Positions 50,826 to 59,901 of a DNA stretch of 64,000 nt are shown here, one piece after another. Source of the stretch: Ideonella oryzae (GTDB lineage Bacteria; Pseudomonadota; Gammaproteobacteria; Burkholderiales; Burkholderiaceae_C). The stretch's first letter is position 1, and each line of letters starts with the position of its first letter. Location: contig NZ_JAMXMC010000011.1 of the NCBI RefSeq assembly GCF_024055665.1, forward strand, positions 79,741 through 143,740. Direction: 5' to 3'. Under the pieces are notes generated by a model that saw only the letters and a list, made by a program, of their open reading frames with translations, was not told where the DNA came from and did no database searches. A program made the translations under genes and the position numbers.

Positions 50826-52118
50826 ATGAGCGGCATCATCATCTTTTCCCTGCTGCTGGTCCTGATGCTGACCGGCATGCCCATCTCCATCGCGCTGGGC
50901 CTCACCGTCCTCACCTTCATCTTCGGGTTCACGCAAGTGCCCGTGGAGTCGGTGGCGCTCAAGCTGTTCACCGGCATCGAGAAGTTCGAGATCATGGCGA
51001 TCCCGTTCTTCATCCTGGCCGGCAACTTCCTCACCCACGGCGGCGTGGCGCGAAGAATGATCAACTTCGCCACCAGCATGGTGGGCCACTGGCACGGCGG
51101 CCTGGGCCTGGCCGGCGTGCTGGCCTGCGCCCTGTTCGCCGCGGTGTCGGGCTCCTCGCCCGCCACGGTGGTGGCCATCGGCTCCATCCTGCTGCCGGCC
51201 ATGACCAAGGCCGGCTTCCCCAAGCAGTTCGGCGCCGGCATCATCACCACCTCCGGCGCGCTGGGCATCCTGATCCCGCCGTCCATCGTGATGGTGATGT
51301 ACTCCGTCTCCACCAACACCTCGGTGGGCGCGCTGTTCATGGCCGGCGTCATCCCCGGCCTGCTGCTGGCCTTCCTGCTGGGCCTGACCGCCTGGTGGCG
51401 GGCTCGCAAGTTCGGCTACCCGCGCATGAAGAAGGCCACGATGGGCGAGCGCTGGAAGGCCTTCCGTGAATCGGTCTGGGGCCTGCTGCTGATCGTCATC
51501 GTGATGGGCGGCATCTACACCGGCCTGTTCACCCCGACCGAGGCCGCGGCCATGAGCGCCGTCTACGCCTTCTTCATCGCCGTGTTCGTCTACAAGGACA
51601 TGGGCCTGAAGGACGTGCCGCGTGTGCTGCTGAGCTCGGCCAACATGAGCGCCATGCTGCTGTACATCATCACCAACGCGGTGCTGTTCAGCTTCGTGCT
51701 CGCCAACGAGAACATCCCGCAGCAGCTGGCCGACTGGCTGGTGGGCATGGGCCTGGGCCCGATCGCCTTCCTGCTGGTGGTCAATGTGCTGCTGCTGGTG
51801 GCCGGCAACTTCATGGAGCCCTCGTCCATCGTGCTGATCATGGCGCCCATCCTGTTCCCGGTGGCCATCAAGCTGGGCATCAACCCGGTGCACTTCGGCA
51901 TCCTGATCGTGGTGAACATGGAAGTGGGCATGTGCCACCCGCCGGTGGGCCTGAACCTGTACGTGGCCTCGGGCATCACCAAGATGGGCATCACCGAACT
52001 GACCATCGCCGTTTGGCCGTGGCTGCTGACCATGCTGGGCTTCCTGGTGCTGGTGACCTACTGGCCCACGCTGTCGCTGTTCCTGCCCCACGCGCTGGGC
52101 ATGTCCACCGGCGCCTGA
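50826..52118 (+). CDS. dctM: TRAP transporter large permease DctM
   Basis: 430 residues from MSGIIIFSLLLVLMLTG, very hydrophobic with about 12 segments. Conserved TRAP-L motifs include AIPFFILAGNFL, LFAAVSGSSPATVVAIG and GILIPPSIVMV. It is the Na+-coupled translocation subunit for the organic acid bound by DctP. Confidence 0.94.
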   Translation: MSGIIIFSLLLVLMLTGMPISIALGLTVLTFIFGFTQVPVESVALKLFTGIEKFEIMAIPFFILAGNFLTHGGVARRMINFATSMVGHWHGGLGLAGVLACALFAAVSGSSPATVVAIGSILLPAMTKAGFPKQFGAGIITTSGALGILIPPSIVMVMYSVSTNTSVGALFMAGVIPGLLLAFLLGLTAWWRARKFGYPRMKKATMGERWKAFRESVWGLLLIVIVMGGIYTGLFTPTEAAAMSAVYAFFIAVFVYKDMGLKDVPRVLLSSANMSAMLLYIITNAVLFSFVLANENIPQQLADWLVGMGLGPIAFLLVVNVLLLVAGNFMEPSSIVLIMAPILFPVAIKLGINPVHFGILIVVNMEVGMCHPPVGLNLYVASGITKMGITELTIAVWPWLLTMLGFLVLVTYWPTLSLFLPHALGMSTGA

Positions 52119-52144
52119 GCGCCGGCCCCCCGGGCGGAGACGGT

Positions 52145-52765
52145 TCAGGGCAGTTCCGTCTCCGGCCGGTCGCGCGGCACCTGTTCCAGGTAGGCCGCCA
52201 CCGGCTGTCCGGCCAGCGGCTTGACCATCACGCGCAGCGTGTTCACCCGGTCGCTGGCCAGGATGTGCTCGCGCAGCCGCACCTGGGTGAAACCGCGCCG
52301 CCACCAGAAGTGCTCGGCCCGCGTGTTGCCCACCACCACGCCCAGGCGCATCCACTGCGCGCCCTGCTGCACGGCCCAGGCTTCCTGCGCCTGGTACAGC
52401 GCCCGCGCCAGGCCATGGCCGTGCAGGCCGGTGGCCAGCAGGAACAGCGCCACATGCCACACCCCGGGCGCCATCAGGTCCGTCACGACGATGCTCACGC
52501 CCACCAGCATGCCGTCGTGGCGGAACAGGCCCAGGCATTCCTGGGTGCGGTAGGGCATGTCCGGCGGCGGGCGGTCGTCAAAGGCCTCCTGGGCCTCGTG
52601 CGGGCGCGGGCCGCGGCCGGTTACCGTCTCGAAGTACAGCGGGTTGGCCTCGTACAAGGCCTGCAGCAAAGGCACCTCGTCGGCCCGCAGCGGGCGGGCA
52701 TGGTGCCCCATGGCCTGGAAGCGCCAGCCCGGCGCCAGGCCCTGCCAAGATTCGGGCGCATGCAT
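52145..52765 (-). CDS. GNAT family N-acetyltransferase
   Basis: 206 residues. The N-terminal part (LRADEVPLLQALYEANPLYF) and the acetyl-CoA loop ATGLHGHGLARALYQAQEAW mark a GNAT domain, with HFWWRRGFTQV near the end. The acceptor is unknown. It is convergent with dctM and followed on the same strand, 10 bp upstream, by another GNAT gene. Confidence 0.82.
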   Translation of the reverse strand: MHAPESWQGLAPGWRFQAMGHHARPLRADEVPLLQALYEANPLYFETVTGRGPRPHEAQEAFDDRPPPDMPYRTQECLGLFRHDGMLVGVSIVVTDLMAPGVWHVALFLLATGLHGHGLARALYQAQEAWAVQQGAQWMRLGVVVGNTRAEHFWWRRGFTQVRLREHILASDRVNTLRVMVKPLAGQPVAAYLEQVPRDRPETELP

Positions 52766-52774
52766 GCCGTGATG

Positions 52775-53365
52775 CTACGCCGGCTCCCCCGCCAACTGCC
52801 CGTACAGGCAGGTGTTGCGCAAGGAGCCGTCAGGGCCGCGGCGGTCGTGGCGCAGCATGCCCTCCAGCGTGAAGCCCGCGCGCAGGGCCACGCCGCGTGA
52901 ACCGTGGTTCTCCTCGTCGGCCACCAGGTCCACCCGCGCCACCTGCAGGTGATCGAAGGCAAAGGCCGTGACGGCGCGCACGGCCTCGGTCATCAGCCCG
53001 TGGCCGGTGCGGCTGCTGCGGCACCAGTAGCCCACCTCGATCTTGGGCACCGCCCAGTCCGGCCGGTGCAGGCCCGCCACGCCCACGAAGGCCCCGCTGG
53101 CCCGGTCCAGCACGAGAAAGGGGAAGTCCTTGCGCGCGGCCGCATTGGCGTGGCCATTGCGGCAGAACAGCTCAGAGGCCTGCTCCGACGGCTCCTCGGC
53201 CACCCAGGGGATGGCGCCCAGGAAACGGCGCAGATCGGTGATGGACTCGGCCACCGCGGCATGCACCATTGCCCCGTCGCCCGCGCGCGGCAGGCGCAGC
53301 AGCAGGCGTTCGGTCTGGAGCGTGCCCGGGAAGTCCAGGAGCAGGGGAAAGCGGATCGCGTTCAT
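52775..53365 (-). CDS. GNAT acetyltransferase, RimJ/RimL-like
   Basis: 196 residues from MNAIRFPLLLDFPGTLQTERL. The protein has TERLLLRLPRAGDGAMVH, FVGVAGLHRPDW, KIEVGYWCRSSRTGHGLMTEA and NHGSRGVALRAGF, typical of RimL-type enzymes that act on ribosomal-protein N-termini or small amines. The long frame upstream of this start is a GC-rich artefact. It forms a tandem with the next GNAT gene. Confidence 0.88.
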   Translation of the reverse strand: MNAIRFPLLLDFPGTLQTERLLLRLPRAGDGAMVHAAVAESITDLRRFLGAIPWVAEEPSEQASELFCRNGHANAAARKDFPFLVLDRASGAFVGVAGLHRPDWAVPKIEVGYWCRSSRTGHGLMTEAVRAVTAFAFDHLQVARVDLVADEENHGSRGVALRAGFTLEGMLRHDRRGPDGSLRNTCLYGQLAGEPA

Positions 53366-53449
53366 CGGCCCAATGTAGCGGAGCCTCGGCTGGGCTAGCA
53401 TCGTCCACACCCCAACCCCCACGACGCCACGCGCCGCCGAAGACCCACC

Positions 53450-54538
53450 ATGTCCTCCCTGCCGCTGCCCGCCTCGTCCGCACCCGACACCACCGGTGCG
53501 CCCCAAGCCACGGACCCCACCCGCCGCCAATGCCTGGGGGCGCTGGCCGCATCCGCCGCCGCGCTCGCCGTGGCGCCCTCTGCCCAGGCGGCCAAGCCGG
53601 CCACGCCAGCCGCGCCGGTCATCCAGACCGGGGGCGTGCAAATGGTGCCCATCCAGACGCCCAAGGGGCGCTTTCGGGTGTGGACCAAGCGGGTGGGCCA
53701 CAACCCCCGCATCCGCCTGCTGCTGCTGCACGGCGGCCCCGGCGCCACCCACGAGTACTTCGAGGCCTTCGAGAGCTTCCTGCCCCAGGCCGGCATCGAA
53801 TTCATCTACTACGACCAGCTCGGCTCGGCCTACAGCGACCAGCCCGACGACCCCGCCCTGGTGGAACTGCCGCGCTATGTGGACGAAGTGGAGCAGGTGC
53901 GTCAGGCCCTGGGCCTGGGGCCGAAGGACTTCTACCTGCTGGGCCACTCCTGGGGCGGCATCCTGGCGCTGGAGTACGCGCTGGCCCACCCGCAGCAGCT
54001 CAAGGGCCTGGTCATCTCCAACATGGTGGCCAGCATCCCCGAGTACAACCGCTATGCCCACGAGGTGCTGATGCCGGCCATGGACCCGGCCGCGCTCAAG
54101 CAGATCCTGGCGCTGGAGCAGGCCGGCCGGTTCGAAGACCCGCAGTACGAAGCCCTGCTGATGCAGCACTACTACGTGCAGCATGTGCTGCGCCTGCCCG
54201 AAGACCAATGGCCCGAGCCAGTGCTGCGCAGCTTCTCGCACCTGAACCGAAAGATCTACGTGCCCATGCAGGGCCCCAGCGAAATGGGCGCCAGCGGCAA
54301 GCTCGAACGCTGGGACCGCATCGCCGACCTGCCCAAGATCCAGGTGCCCACGCTGGCCATTGGCGCGCAGCACGACACCATGGAGCCCGCGCAGATGCGC
54401 CTGATCGCCCAGCGCGTGCGGCGTGGCCGCTACCTGCACTGTCCCCAAGGCGCGCACATGGCCATGTACGACGACCAGGCCACCTACATGGCCGGGCTGA
54501 TCCGCTTCCTCAAGGACGTGGACGCCGGCCGGGCCTGA
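53450..54538 (+). CDS. Proline iminopeptidase-like alpha/beta hydrolase, Tat-exported
   Basis: 362 residues. A Tat-like signal (TRRQCLGALAASAAALAVAP) is followed by an alpha/beta-hydrolase domain with HGGPGATHEYFE (oxyanion), nucleophile elbow LLGHSWGGILAL, and catalytic acid/His near GAQHDTMEP and CPQGAHMAM. This pattern is that of proline iminopeptidases (S33). It probably removes N-terminal proline, or acts on related amides, in the periplasm. Confidence 0.88.
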   Translation: MSSLPLPASSAPDTTGAPQATDPTRRQCLGALAASAAALAVAPSAQAAKPATPAAPVIQTGGVQMVPIQTPKGRFRVWTKRVGHNPRIRLLLLHGGPGATHEYFEAFESFLPQAGIEFIYYDQLGSAYSDQPDDPALVELPRYVDEVEQVRQALGLGPKDFYLLGHSWGGILALEYALAHPQQLKGLVISNMVASIPEYNRYAHEVLMPAMDPAALKQILALEQAGRFEDPQYEALLMQHYYVQHVLRLPEDQWPEPVLRSFSHLNRKIYVPMQGPSEMGASGKLERWDRIADLPKIQVPTLAIGAQHDTMEPAQMRLIAQRVRRGRYLHCPQGAHMAMYDDQATYMAGLIRFLKDVDAGRA

Positions 54539-54553
54539 CGGGCGCCTGCCCCC

Positions 54554-54991
54554 TCAAGGCCGGGGGGCGGACGCCGCGGCCTGCAGGCGCTGCATCAGCG
54601 CCTGCGCGTGGTCGCCCTGGAACCAGGTGATGGTGGACTGAGCGCACAGGCCCGCGGCCTGGCTGCCCAGCCACTGCTCGTAGTCGCCGGTCTTGAGGGT
54701 GGCAAACGGCACCTCGGCCGTGCCGCCGGAAGCATCCATCGGCACGAAGCGGCCGCACAGCAGATCCATGTCCCGCCCCTGGGCATCGTGCAGATGGCCC
54801 AGGCGTGCGGTCTTGATCCGCCTGGGCTGCATCGGCCCCGGCTGCGAGAACTCCTGGGAGGCCTTGTCCAACAGAAAGGCCAGCACCGCGGCATCGGGCT
54901 GGGGCGGTGCCGCCTGCGCGACACCGATGGCCAGGCCCACCGACAGGACGCCCCATGCGCGGACCCGCCGAATCGCATCCGGAAACCTCAT
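54554..54991 (-). CDS. Secreted hypothetical protein
   Basis: 145 residues from MRFPDAIRRVRAWGV with a signal peptide (LSVGLAIGVAQA). The mature protein contains HLHDAQGRDMDLLCGRFVP and a W-rich end (YEQWLGS, TWFQGDH); two cysteines may form a disulfide. No family recognised. It is convergent with the iminopeptidase gene. Confidence 0.6.
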   Translation of the reverse strand: MRFPDAIRRVRAWGVLSVGLAIGVAQAAPPQPDAAVLAFLLDKASQEFSQPGPMQPRRIKTARLGHLHDAQGRDMDLLCGRFVPMDASGGTAEVPFATLKTGDYEQWLGSQAAGLCAQSTITWFQGDHAQALMQRLQAAASAPRP

Positions 54992-55038
54992 GACGCGCTC
55001 CTTCGAAACCGTGCCATGGCAGCCGCCGACATGGCCGA

Positions 55039-55425
55039 TCACTGGCCGGCCGGCGGCTCCCACAGCTCCACCTTGTGGCCTTCCGGGTCGATGACCCAGC
55101 CGAACTTGCCGTACTCGGAATCGTCGGTCTTCTCCAGCACCTGGCAGCCCTCTTCGCGCAGGGCCTGCAGCAGCGCGTCCAGGTCGGCCACGCGGTAGTT
55201 CACCATGAAGGGGGCGCTACCCGGCGCGAACTGCGCGCTGCCCTGCGCGCCAATGGACCAGGCCGTGGTGCCGGCCACCGGCTGCCCGGCCGCGTCCGTC
55301 CAGTCAAACGTCGCGCCGCCCCAGGGTTGCACATCAATGCCCAGGTGCCGCTGGTACCAGGCGCGCAGCGCGACCGGATCCTTTGCCTGGAAAAAGATGC
55401 CACCAATGCCGGTCACTCGCTTCAT
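55039..55425 (-). CDS. VOC family protein (glyoxalase-like)
   Basis: 128 residues from MKRVTGIGGIFFQAKDP, with GGGAGG upstream. One vicinal-oxygen-chelate module: ALRAWYQRHLGID, FMVNYRVADLDALLQALREEG and IDPEGHKVELWEPP. Possible roles are glyoxalase, dioxygenase or antibiotic-binding; not resolved. Confidence 0.88.
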   Translation of the reverse strand: MKRVTGIGGIFFQAKDPVALRAWYQRHLGIDVQPWGGATFDWTDAAGQPVAGTTAWSIGAQGSAQFAPGSAPFMVNYRVADLDALLQALREEGCQVLEKTDDSEYGKFGWVIDPEGHKVELWEPPAGQ

Positions 55426-55446
55426 CGCCACCTCCCAAGGTCGGGC

Positions 55447-55854
55447 TCAGCCCACACTGCCCATGGCAAAGCGCATGGCGCCCATCGCAAAGGCAAAGAC
55501 ATAAGCGTAGGTGAACTTGTCCAGCCGCACCACCCCCAGGCCGCGCCGGCTGCGCCGCCGCCCCAGCAGCGCCACGGCCCCTGCCACCAGCACCGGCGTG
55601 ACCGCCAGGTTGACCAGCCGCGCCACGTGGGAATGGATGAAGAAATGCGGCAACAGCCACACGCTGAACGCCCCGCACCCCACCCCCAGCAGCGCATAGC
55701 CCGCAATGGCCCACCACGCGCTGCTCACCCCGCCAGGCTCGGGCCGGACCGGCCTATTGAACAGGTGCAAAAAGGCCTGTGAAATCGCCTCGAAGACGAA
55801 TTGCAGGATGAACTCGCCAAAGATCTCGAGCAGCAGCTCTAGAAGAAATTCCAT
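55447..55854 (-). CDS. Hypothetical membrane protein
   Basis: 135 residues from MEFLLELLLEIFGEFILQ. An amphipathic N-terminal helix is followed by about four hydrophobic segments (WAIAGYALLGVGCGAFSVWL, VNLAVTPVLVAGAVALL, and a terminal FAFAMGAMRFAMGSVG). No domain recognised. Confidence 0.65.
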   Translation of the reverse strand: MEFLLELLLEIFGEFILQFVFEAISQAFLHLFNRPVRPEPGGVSSAWWAIAGYALLGVGCGAFSVWLLPHFFIHSHVARLVNLAVTPVLVAGAVALLGRRRSRRGLGVVRLDKFTYAYVFAFAMGAMRFAMGSVG

Positions 55855-55904
55855 GCGGGTCGGCAACGGCGGCGGCAACAAGGCGGATGATGCCCTGGAC
55901 GATC

Positions 55905-56351
55905 ATGAACAGCACAGACCTCACCCAACTCTTCTCTCGGCTCGCCGACGAAGCGCTTTCCTCTCGCGTCGCTTCGGGGGAGTTGACCGAAGAGGCCCAA
56001 GAACTGGCCGTGGCCGAGCTCAGAACACGAGGCCTTCCCATCCCGGAGATCGCGCGCGAGCAGGAAGCCCCGCCAGAGGAGTACCTTGGTGACATGGTGA
56101 TCCTGGCGCGGGGCCTGACGCCGACCGAGGCCCACCTGCTGTCTGCCTGCCTGCATTCGGCGGGCATACAGGCCGATGCTGGCGACACCAACATCGTCCA
56201 GGCCAACTCGCTCCTGGCCATCGCGGTGGGGGGTGCCAGCGTACGGGTCCCCAGCACCCAGCTCGCCGAGGCACAAGCGGTCGTCGACGCCTTCCGGCGC
56301 GGAGACTTGGCGCTGGACGACGACTTTGATCCTGGCGACCCCGCCACCTGA
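55905..56351 (+). CDS. DUF2007-like putative signal-transducing protein
   Basis: 148 residues from MNSTDLTQLFSRLADEAL. The C-terminal half (GLTPTEAHLLSACLHSAGI, NIVQANSLLAIAVGG, VRVPSTQLAEAQAVVDAF, LDDDFDP) follows the DUF2007 pattern. The N-terminal half is a helical domain with a preference for Glu/Leu. The role is unknown. Confidence 0.7.
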   Translation: MNSTDLTQLFSRLADEALSSRVASGELTEEAQELAVAELRTRGLPIPEIAREQEAPPEEYLGDMVILARGLTPTEAHLLSACLHSAGIQADAGDTNIVQANSLLAIAVGGASVRVPSTQLAEAQAVVDAFRRGDLALDDDFDPGDPAT

Positions 56352-56403
56352 GACACACGACCGTCTGCGCGGCACGACCGCATCGAGCGCCTCAGCGCTC
56401 ACT

Positions 56404-56811
56404 TCATTGGCCATGCCCGAAGAGGGGAATGGAGTCCGAAAGCAGCACCGTGTAGGGCACGCCAGGCACCCTGAACACCCAGGCCTGCAAGCGCTTCAGG
56501 CACAGCGGGGCGGTAGCCGCTGCTTCCTCGGGCATGGTGCTCCAGGCGTATCGCAGAACGATGGTGCGGCCGGACTTCTCCCACACCGGGTTGACGGGAA
56601 ACACGTTGCCACACGGTGCTGCCTGAGTCAGAACCACCCCCAAGTCCCCGTCGGACCATTGAACGGACTGAATCGTTGGCTGGCCCGATCGAGCACCCAG
56701 CGGAGACTCCGGCCCGTGGAAACCGATCTGCAGGCGGTCTTCCTGCGCGTGCCCTGGCAAAGCCCCCACAGAGAGAAGAGAGAGAACAAGGCAAGTGGCG
56801 GGTATTTTCAT
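56404..56811 (-). CDS. Secreted hypothetical protein
   Basis: 135 residues with a signal peptide (VLSLLSVGALPGHAQ). The mature part has a GEP/W-rich beta-type sequence with SVQWSDGDLGVVLTQAAPCG and a pair of cysteines. No family recognised. Confidence 0.6.
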   Translation of the reverse strand: MKIPATCLVLSLLSVGALPGHAQEDRLQIGFHGPESPLGARSGQPTIQSVQWSDGDLGVVLTQAAPCGNVFPVNPVWEKSGRTIVLRYAWSTMPEEAAATAPLCLKRLQAWVFRVPGVPYTVLLSDSIPLFGHGQ

Positions 56812-56904
56812 GGGGTGGCGTTGCTCAATCTGCCCAAGGCCATCGCAACGTCGTGCGGTGCCGTGCTTGCCGGTCAGTCTGACGTGCCGGATGGGCGTGG
56901 CCGG

Positions 56905-57453
56905 TCACTGGCGAATCCCTCGCCGAAACCGCTCATAGGTGAACCACTGGGGGTCCGGCCCGGTGTGGACTTCAATGGGAAAGCGCCGCTCCCCAGCCAA
57001 AGCCACGTTCAGGGCTTTGAGGAACTCGTCTTCCGACCGGACGTAGTAGGTCCATTCGCGAAAGCCGTTGCCGGTCGACACCATCGCAAGCATCCCGAAG
57101 CCCACCTTCTCGACAAACGGGGAAAGCATGTCTTCCATGCGGTCCATTTCCTCCCGCTCTGCGGCCACCGGCAGACCCGAGAGCGTCTCATAGCGCCAGA
57201 CAAGAATGACGCGATCCGGGAGGCTGGCCTTCACGAAGCTGGGGCGGAACTCGGTGACGTACCGAAAGACGATCACGCGGCCGTCCTTGGCATGCTTGGA
57301 GATGGCCGTGGCCCATTCTGTGGCGTCGGCCGAGGGCTCTGCCGCTGCATTCCCCACCATCATCACCATCGACAGAAGGATGAGTCCGTGCCTCATCAGG
57401 CGCTGTGCAAGCTGATGCAGCGCCACGCGAGATTGTGCAAAGGGTGACGGCAT
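56905..57453 (-). CDS. DUF695 domain protein, membrane-anchored or secreted
   Basis: 182 residues. A hydrophobic N-terminal segment (GLILLSMVMMVGNAAA) suggests export; the rest is DUF695-like: DRVILVWRYETLSGLPVAAE, ERMEDML-like helix, VSTGNGFREWTYYVR and FPIEVHTGPDPQWFTYERF. It lies 93 bp after the preceding small secreted gene. Confidence 0.7.
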   Translation of the reverse strand: MPSPFAQSRVALHQLAQRLMRHGLILLSMVMMVGNAAAEPSADATEWATAISKHAKDGRVIVFRYVTEFRPSFVKASLPDRVILVWRYETLSGLPVAAEREEMDRMEDMLSPFVEKVGFGMLAMVSTGNGFREWTYYVRSEDEFLKALNVALAGERRFPIEVHTGPDPQWFTYERFRRGIRQ

Positions 57454-57578
57454 GAAGATCGCTCTGAAGCCCCTGACGTGGGTGGGTGCGCTTGGCCGCC
57501 CGGCATGATGCTGGAACGGCTCGAGGGCGGATCGCCCACGCCGTCATCAAGCCTGAGGAGAAAGAAGGTGACGCTGCG

Positions 57579-58028
57579 TCAGGAAGCGCCCTCGACGCGC
57601 ATGACCTCGGCCGCCAGGCGCTCCAGGTTCTGTTCGTTGGCCCCAGCCACGAACTCGGCCAGACGCTGGTAGTGCTCCACGCTGTCAAAGGTCTGTCGCC
57701 ACAGCACCTGGGTGCCCTGCGCCTGGGGCACCAGCTCCAGGGTCAGCACGAAGTGGTGGCCGTTCAGGTGCTCGATCTCGAAGAGCTGGTCGCGCACGAT
57801 GCGCTTGAAGCTGCTCTCGTTGGGGTAGTTCGTGCCATCGGGCCCATGCATGGTCATCAACCAGCGGCCACCGGGCTTAAAGTCGTACTGGTGGATGGTG
57901 TTGGTGAAGCCCGCCGGCCCCCACCACCGCGCGACGCGGTCCGGGTCCTGCATGGCGGCAAACACCTGGGCCGGCCTGGCCGGGATGAACCGGCTGCGGG
58001 CGTCGGATCGGCTTTCCATCAGTTCCAT
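57579..58028 (-). CDS. SRPBCC (AHSA1-like) domain protein
   Basis: 149 residues from MELMESRSDARSRFIPA. START/AHSA1 fold: PAQVFAAMQDPDRVARWWGP, then GGRWLMTMHGPDG, and an acidic helical end (GANEQNLERLAAEV). Proteins of this type bind hydrophobic ligands. The shorter start is preferred to an in-frame upstream ATG. Confidence 0.82.
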   Translation of the reverse strand: MELMESRSDARSRFIPARPAQVFAAMQDPDRVARWWGPAGFTNTIHQYDFKPGGRWLMTMHGPDGTNYPNESSFKRIVRDQLFEIEHLNGHHFVLTLELVPQAQGTQVLWRQTFDSVEHYQRLAEFVAGANEQNLERLAAEVMRVEGAS

Positions 58029-58101
58029 GCTGCTGCGCTCCTGGTGGTGTGGCAATGATGCTTGCGCTGGTCGGGCAAACTGGGCGAGACGAACGGGGAC
58101 C

Positions 58102-58449
58102 TCACAACTCGCCCACCAATCCCTGCAACATGGTGGCACGGCGCAGGGTGGTCCGGAGCTTGAGCCGGCGCTCCAATGCGGCATTGGAGAACTTGCTGTC
58201 GGACTGCTTGGTGAGGCAGCGCCAATAGACCTCGCGCCCGTGGACCTCGAAGTCGTCGATGTCGCTCTTGAGCAAGGCCACCGCGGCCGCGTGCTCGGGC
58301 GTGGCCACCACGGGCAGGAAGCACACGTTCACCTCGGCGCCCGCCGGCAAGGGACAGCCCATGGCAGCCGCTCTTTGGGCCAGCGCCTGCATCTTCACGA
58401 AGCGGCCTGTGACGTTGATGGCGCGGAGCAGGGCGATGTAGGTGGGCAT
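58102..58449 (-). CDS. Shortened DUF1697 protein
   Basis: 115 residues from MPTYIALLRAINVTGR, the DUF1697 N-terminus. The end part (VHGREVYWRCLTKQSDSKF, LRRATMLQG) is the DUF1697 C-terminus. Members are normally about 180 residues, and here the middle with the SGN-containing strand (usually about 60 residues) is missing. The reading frame is intact across the junction, so the gene has an in-frame deletion and may be a degraded or divergent copy. Confidence 0.65.
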   Translation of the reverse strand: MPTYIALLRAINVTGRFVKMQALAQRAAAMGCPLPAGAEVNVCFLPVVATPEHAAAVALLKSDIDDFEVHGREVYWRCLTKQSDSKFSNAALERRLKLRTTLRRATMLQGLVGEL

Positions 58450-58580
58450 GGGTGAAGCGTAGCGCCCATGGCGAAGCAAGCCTGCTGCCATCAGCAAATC
58501 CAAAGGAAGGAAGGCACCTTGCTAAGCCAACGTTCATCTGCGGCCCCCAAGCTGTCTACACCGATTCAACGGAGTGCAGC

Positions 58581-58751
58581 ATGAACACCGACCTGAAGAA
58601 CTTTGCCTTGGCGTGGATGCGCATCGCCCTGATGGCCCTGGTGCCCGTGATGTTCACGGCCTTCGTGGCGCTGCCACAGGCGCTGGGGCGCCACCCGGGC
58701 GAGCCGTGCCCCATCACCGCGTGCGCCGAACAGCAGGCGCACATGAGCTGA
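58581..58751 (+). CDS. Small membrane protein, 56 residues
   Basis: MNTDLKNFALAWMRIALM starts after GGAG. One transmembrane helix (about 10-34) is followed by a short Pro/Cys-containing tail. No family recognised; the plus-strand gene is isolated among minus-strand genes. Confidence 0.5.
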   Translation: MNTDLKNFALAWMRIALMALVPVMFTAFVALPQALGRHPGEPCPITACAEQQAHMS

Positions 58752-58788
58752 GCGCCAGGGCGGCCAGCCCCGCCCAGCCTGCCCGGCT

Positions 58789-59451
58789 TCAGGCGTGCGC
58801 CGGCCCCTGGCGCTGCAGCACGACGTGGGTGGCCTTGTCCGACGCCACCGAAGCCACGCAGCGGTAACCCAGCGCCCGCAGGTCCAGGCCAGCCCACAGG
58901 GGCTCTCCCCGGCCCAGCAGCACCGGCGAAATGGCAAGGTGCAGTTCGTCGATCAGCCCTTCCCGGAGGTACTGCCGCACCGTGGCCGGTCCGCCGCCGA
59001 TGCGCACGTCCTGCTCGCCGGCCGCGGCGCGGGCCCGGTCCAGGGCCTCGTGAATGCCGCCGGTGACGAAGTGGAAGGTGGTGCCACCTGCCATCTCTAT
59101 GGGGGCCCGGGCGTGGTGGGTCAGCACGAAGACGGGCACGTGGTACGGTGGGGTGTCGCCCCACCAGCCCTTCCACTCATCGTCGGGCCAGGGGCCCCGC
59201 ACCGGCCCGAACATGTTGCGCCCCAGGATCCAGGCGCCCACGTTGCGGAAGCCACGGGCGGCGAAGTCGTCGTCCAACCCGGTGCTGCCTCCGTCCTGCC
59301 CGAACAATGCTCGCTGGAAGGTGCGGGTGGGAATGAGCCACTGGTGCAGTTCCGTGCCACCCACGCCCAAGGGGTTCGCCAGGTCCTGATCCGGCCCGGC
59401 GCCGTAGCCGTCGAGCGAAAGGGTGAAGCCTTCAACGCGAACGCGTGTCAT
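58789..59451 (-). CDS. Dihydrofolate-reductase-like (RibD C-terminal) protein
   Basis: 220 residues from MTRVRVEGFTLSLDGYGAGP. RibD-C/YyaP fold: FTLSLDGY, WILGRNMFGP, FHFVTGGIHEAL and IGGGPATVRQYLREGLIDELHLAISPVLLG-type segment. Probably an NADPH-dependent reductase of unknown substrate. Confidence 0.86.
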   Translation of the reverse strand: MTRVRVEGFTLSLDGYGAGPDQDLANPLGVGGTELHQWLIPTRTFQRALFGQDGGSTGLDDDFAARGFRNVGAWILGRNMFGPVRGPWPDDEWKGWWGDTPPYHVPVFVLTHHARAPIEMAGGTTFHFVTGGIHEALDRARAAAGEQDVRIGGGPATVRQYLREGLIDELHLAISPVLLGRGEPLWAGLDLRALGYRCVASVASDKATHVVLQRQGPAHA

Positions 59452-59496
59452 CGTGTGCCTCCGTTGCATGGCCGGCCTTGTCGGGGCGGGCGCCCT

Positions 59497-59901
59497 TCAC
59501 TTGATGCGACCTGCCCGGTTGAAGGCCACCGCCGCCCGCACCAGCGCGGTCAGTGCATCATCGTCCACCACCGCCCCCTCGGCAAAGTCCACCGCGCGGC
59601 GGACCTTGCCATCGAGACTGGCATTGAAGACATGGGCCGGATCCGGCAGCGCCGCGCCGTGGGCAAAGGTTAGCTTCACTGCCTTCTTGTAGCTCTCGCC
59701 CGTGCACAGGATGCCCTGGCAGGACCACACCGGCGTGTTCCACTTCCATTCCTCGACGATGGCCGGATCGGCCGCCAGGATCACCTGCCTGAGGTGGGCC
59801 AGCAGGGGACCGCGCCAGTCGCTCAGGGACTGGATGCGTGCGTCGATGCACTCCGCCGCCGGCGGGCCGTCGACCGCATCGGAAACCCGGGACGCGCTCA
59901 T
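59497..59901 (-). CDS. DUF1801 domain protein
   Basis: 134 residues from MSASRVSDAVDGPP. DUF1801/YdhG pattern: LAHLRQVILAADPAIVEEW, WNTPVWSCQGILCTG and VKLTFAHGAALPDPAH. The start overlaps the end of the next gene upstream by 4 bp (ATGA), so they are coupled. Confidence 0.85.
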   Translation of the reverse strand: MSASRVSDAVDGPPAAECIDARIQSLSDWRGPLLAHLRQVILAADPAIVEEWKWNTPVWSCQGILCTGESYKKAVKLTFAHGAALPDPAHVFNASLDGKVRRAVDFAEGAVVDDDALTALVRAAVAFNRAGRIK

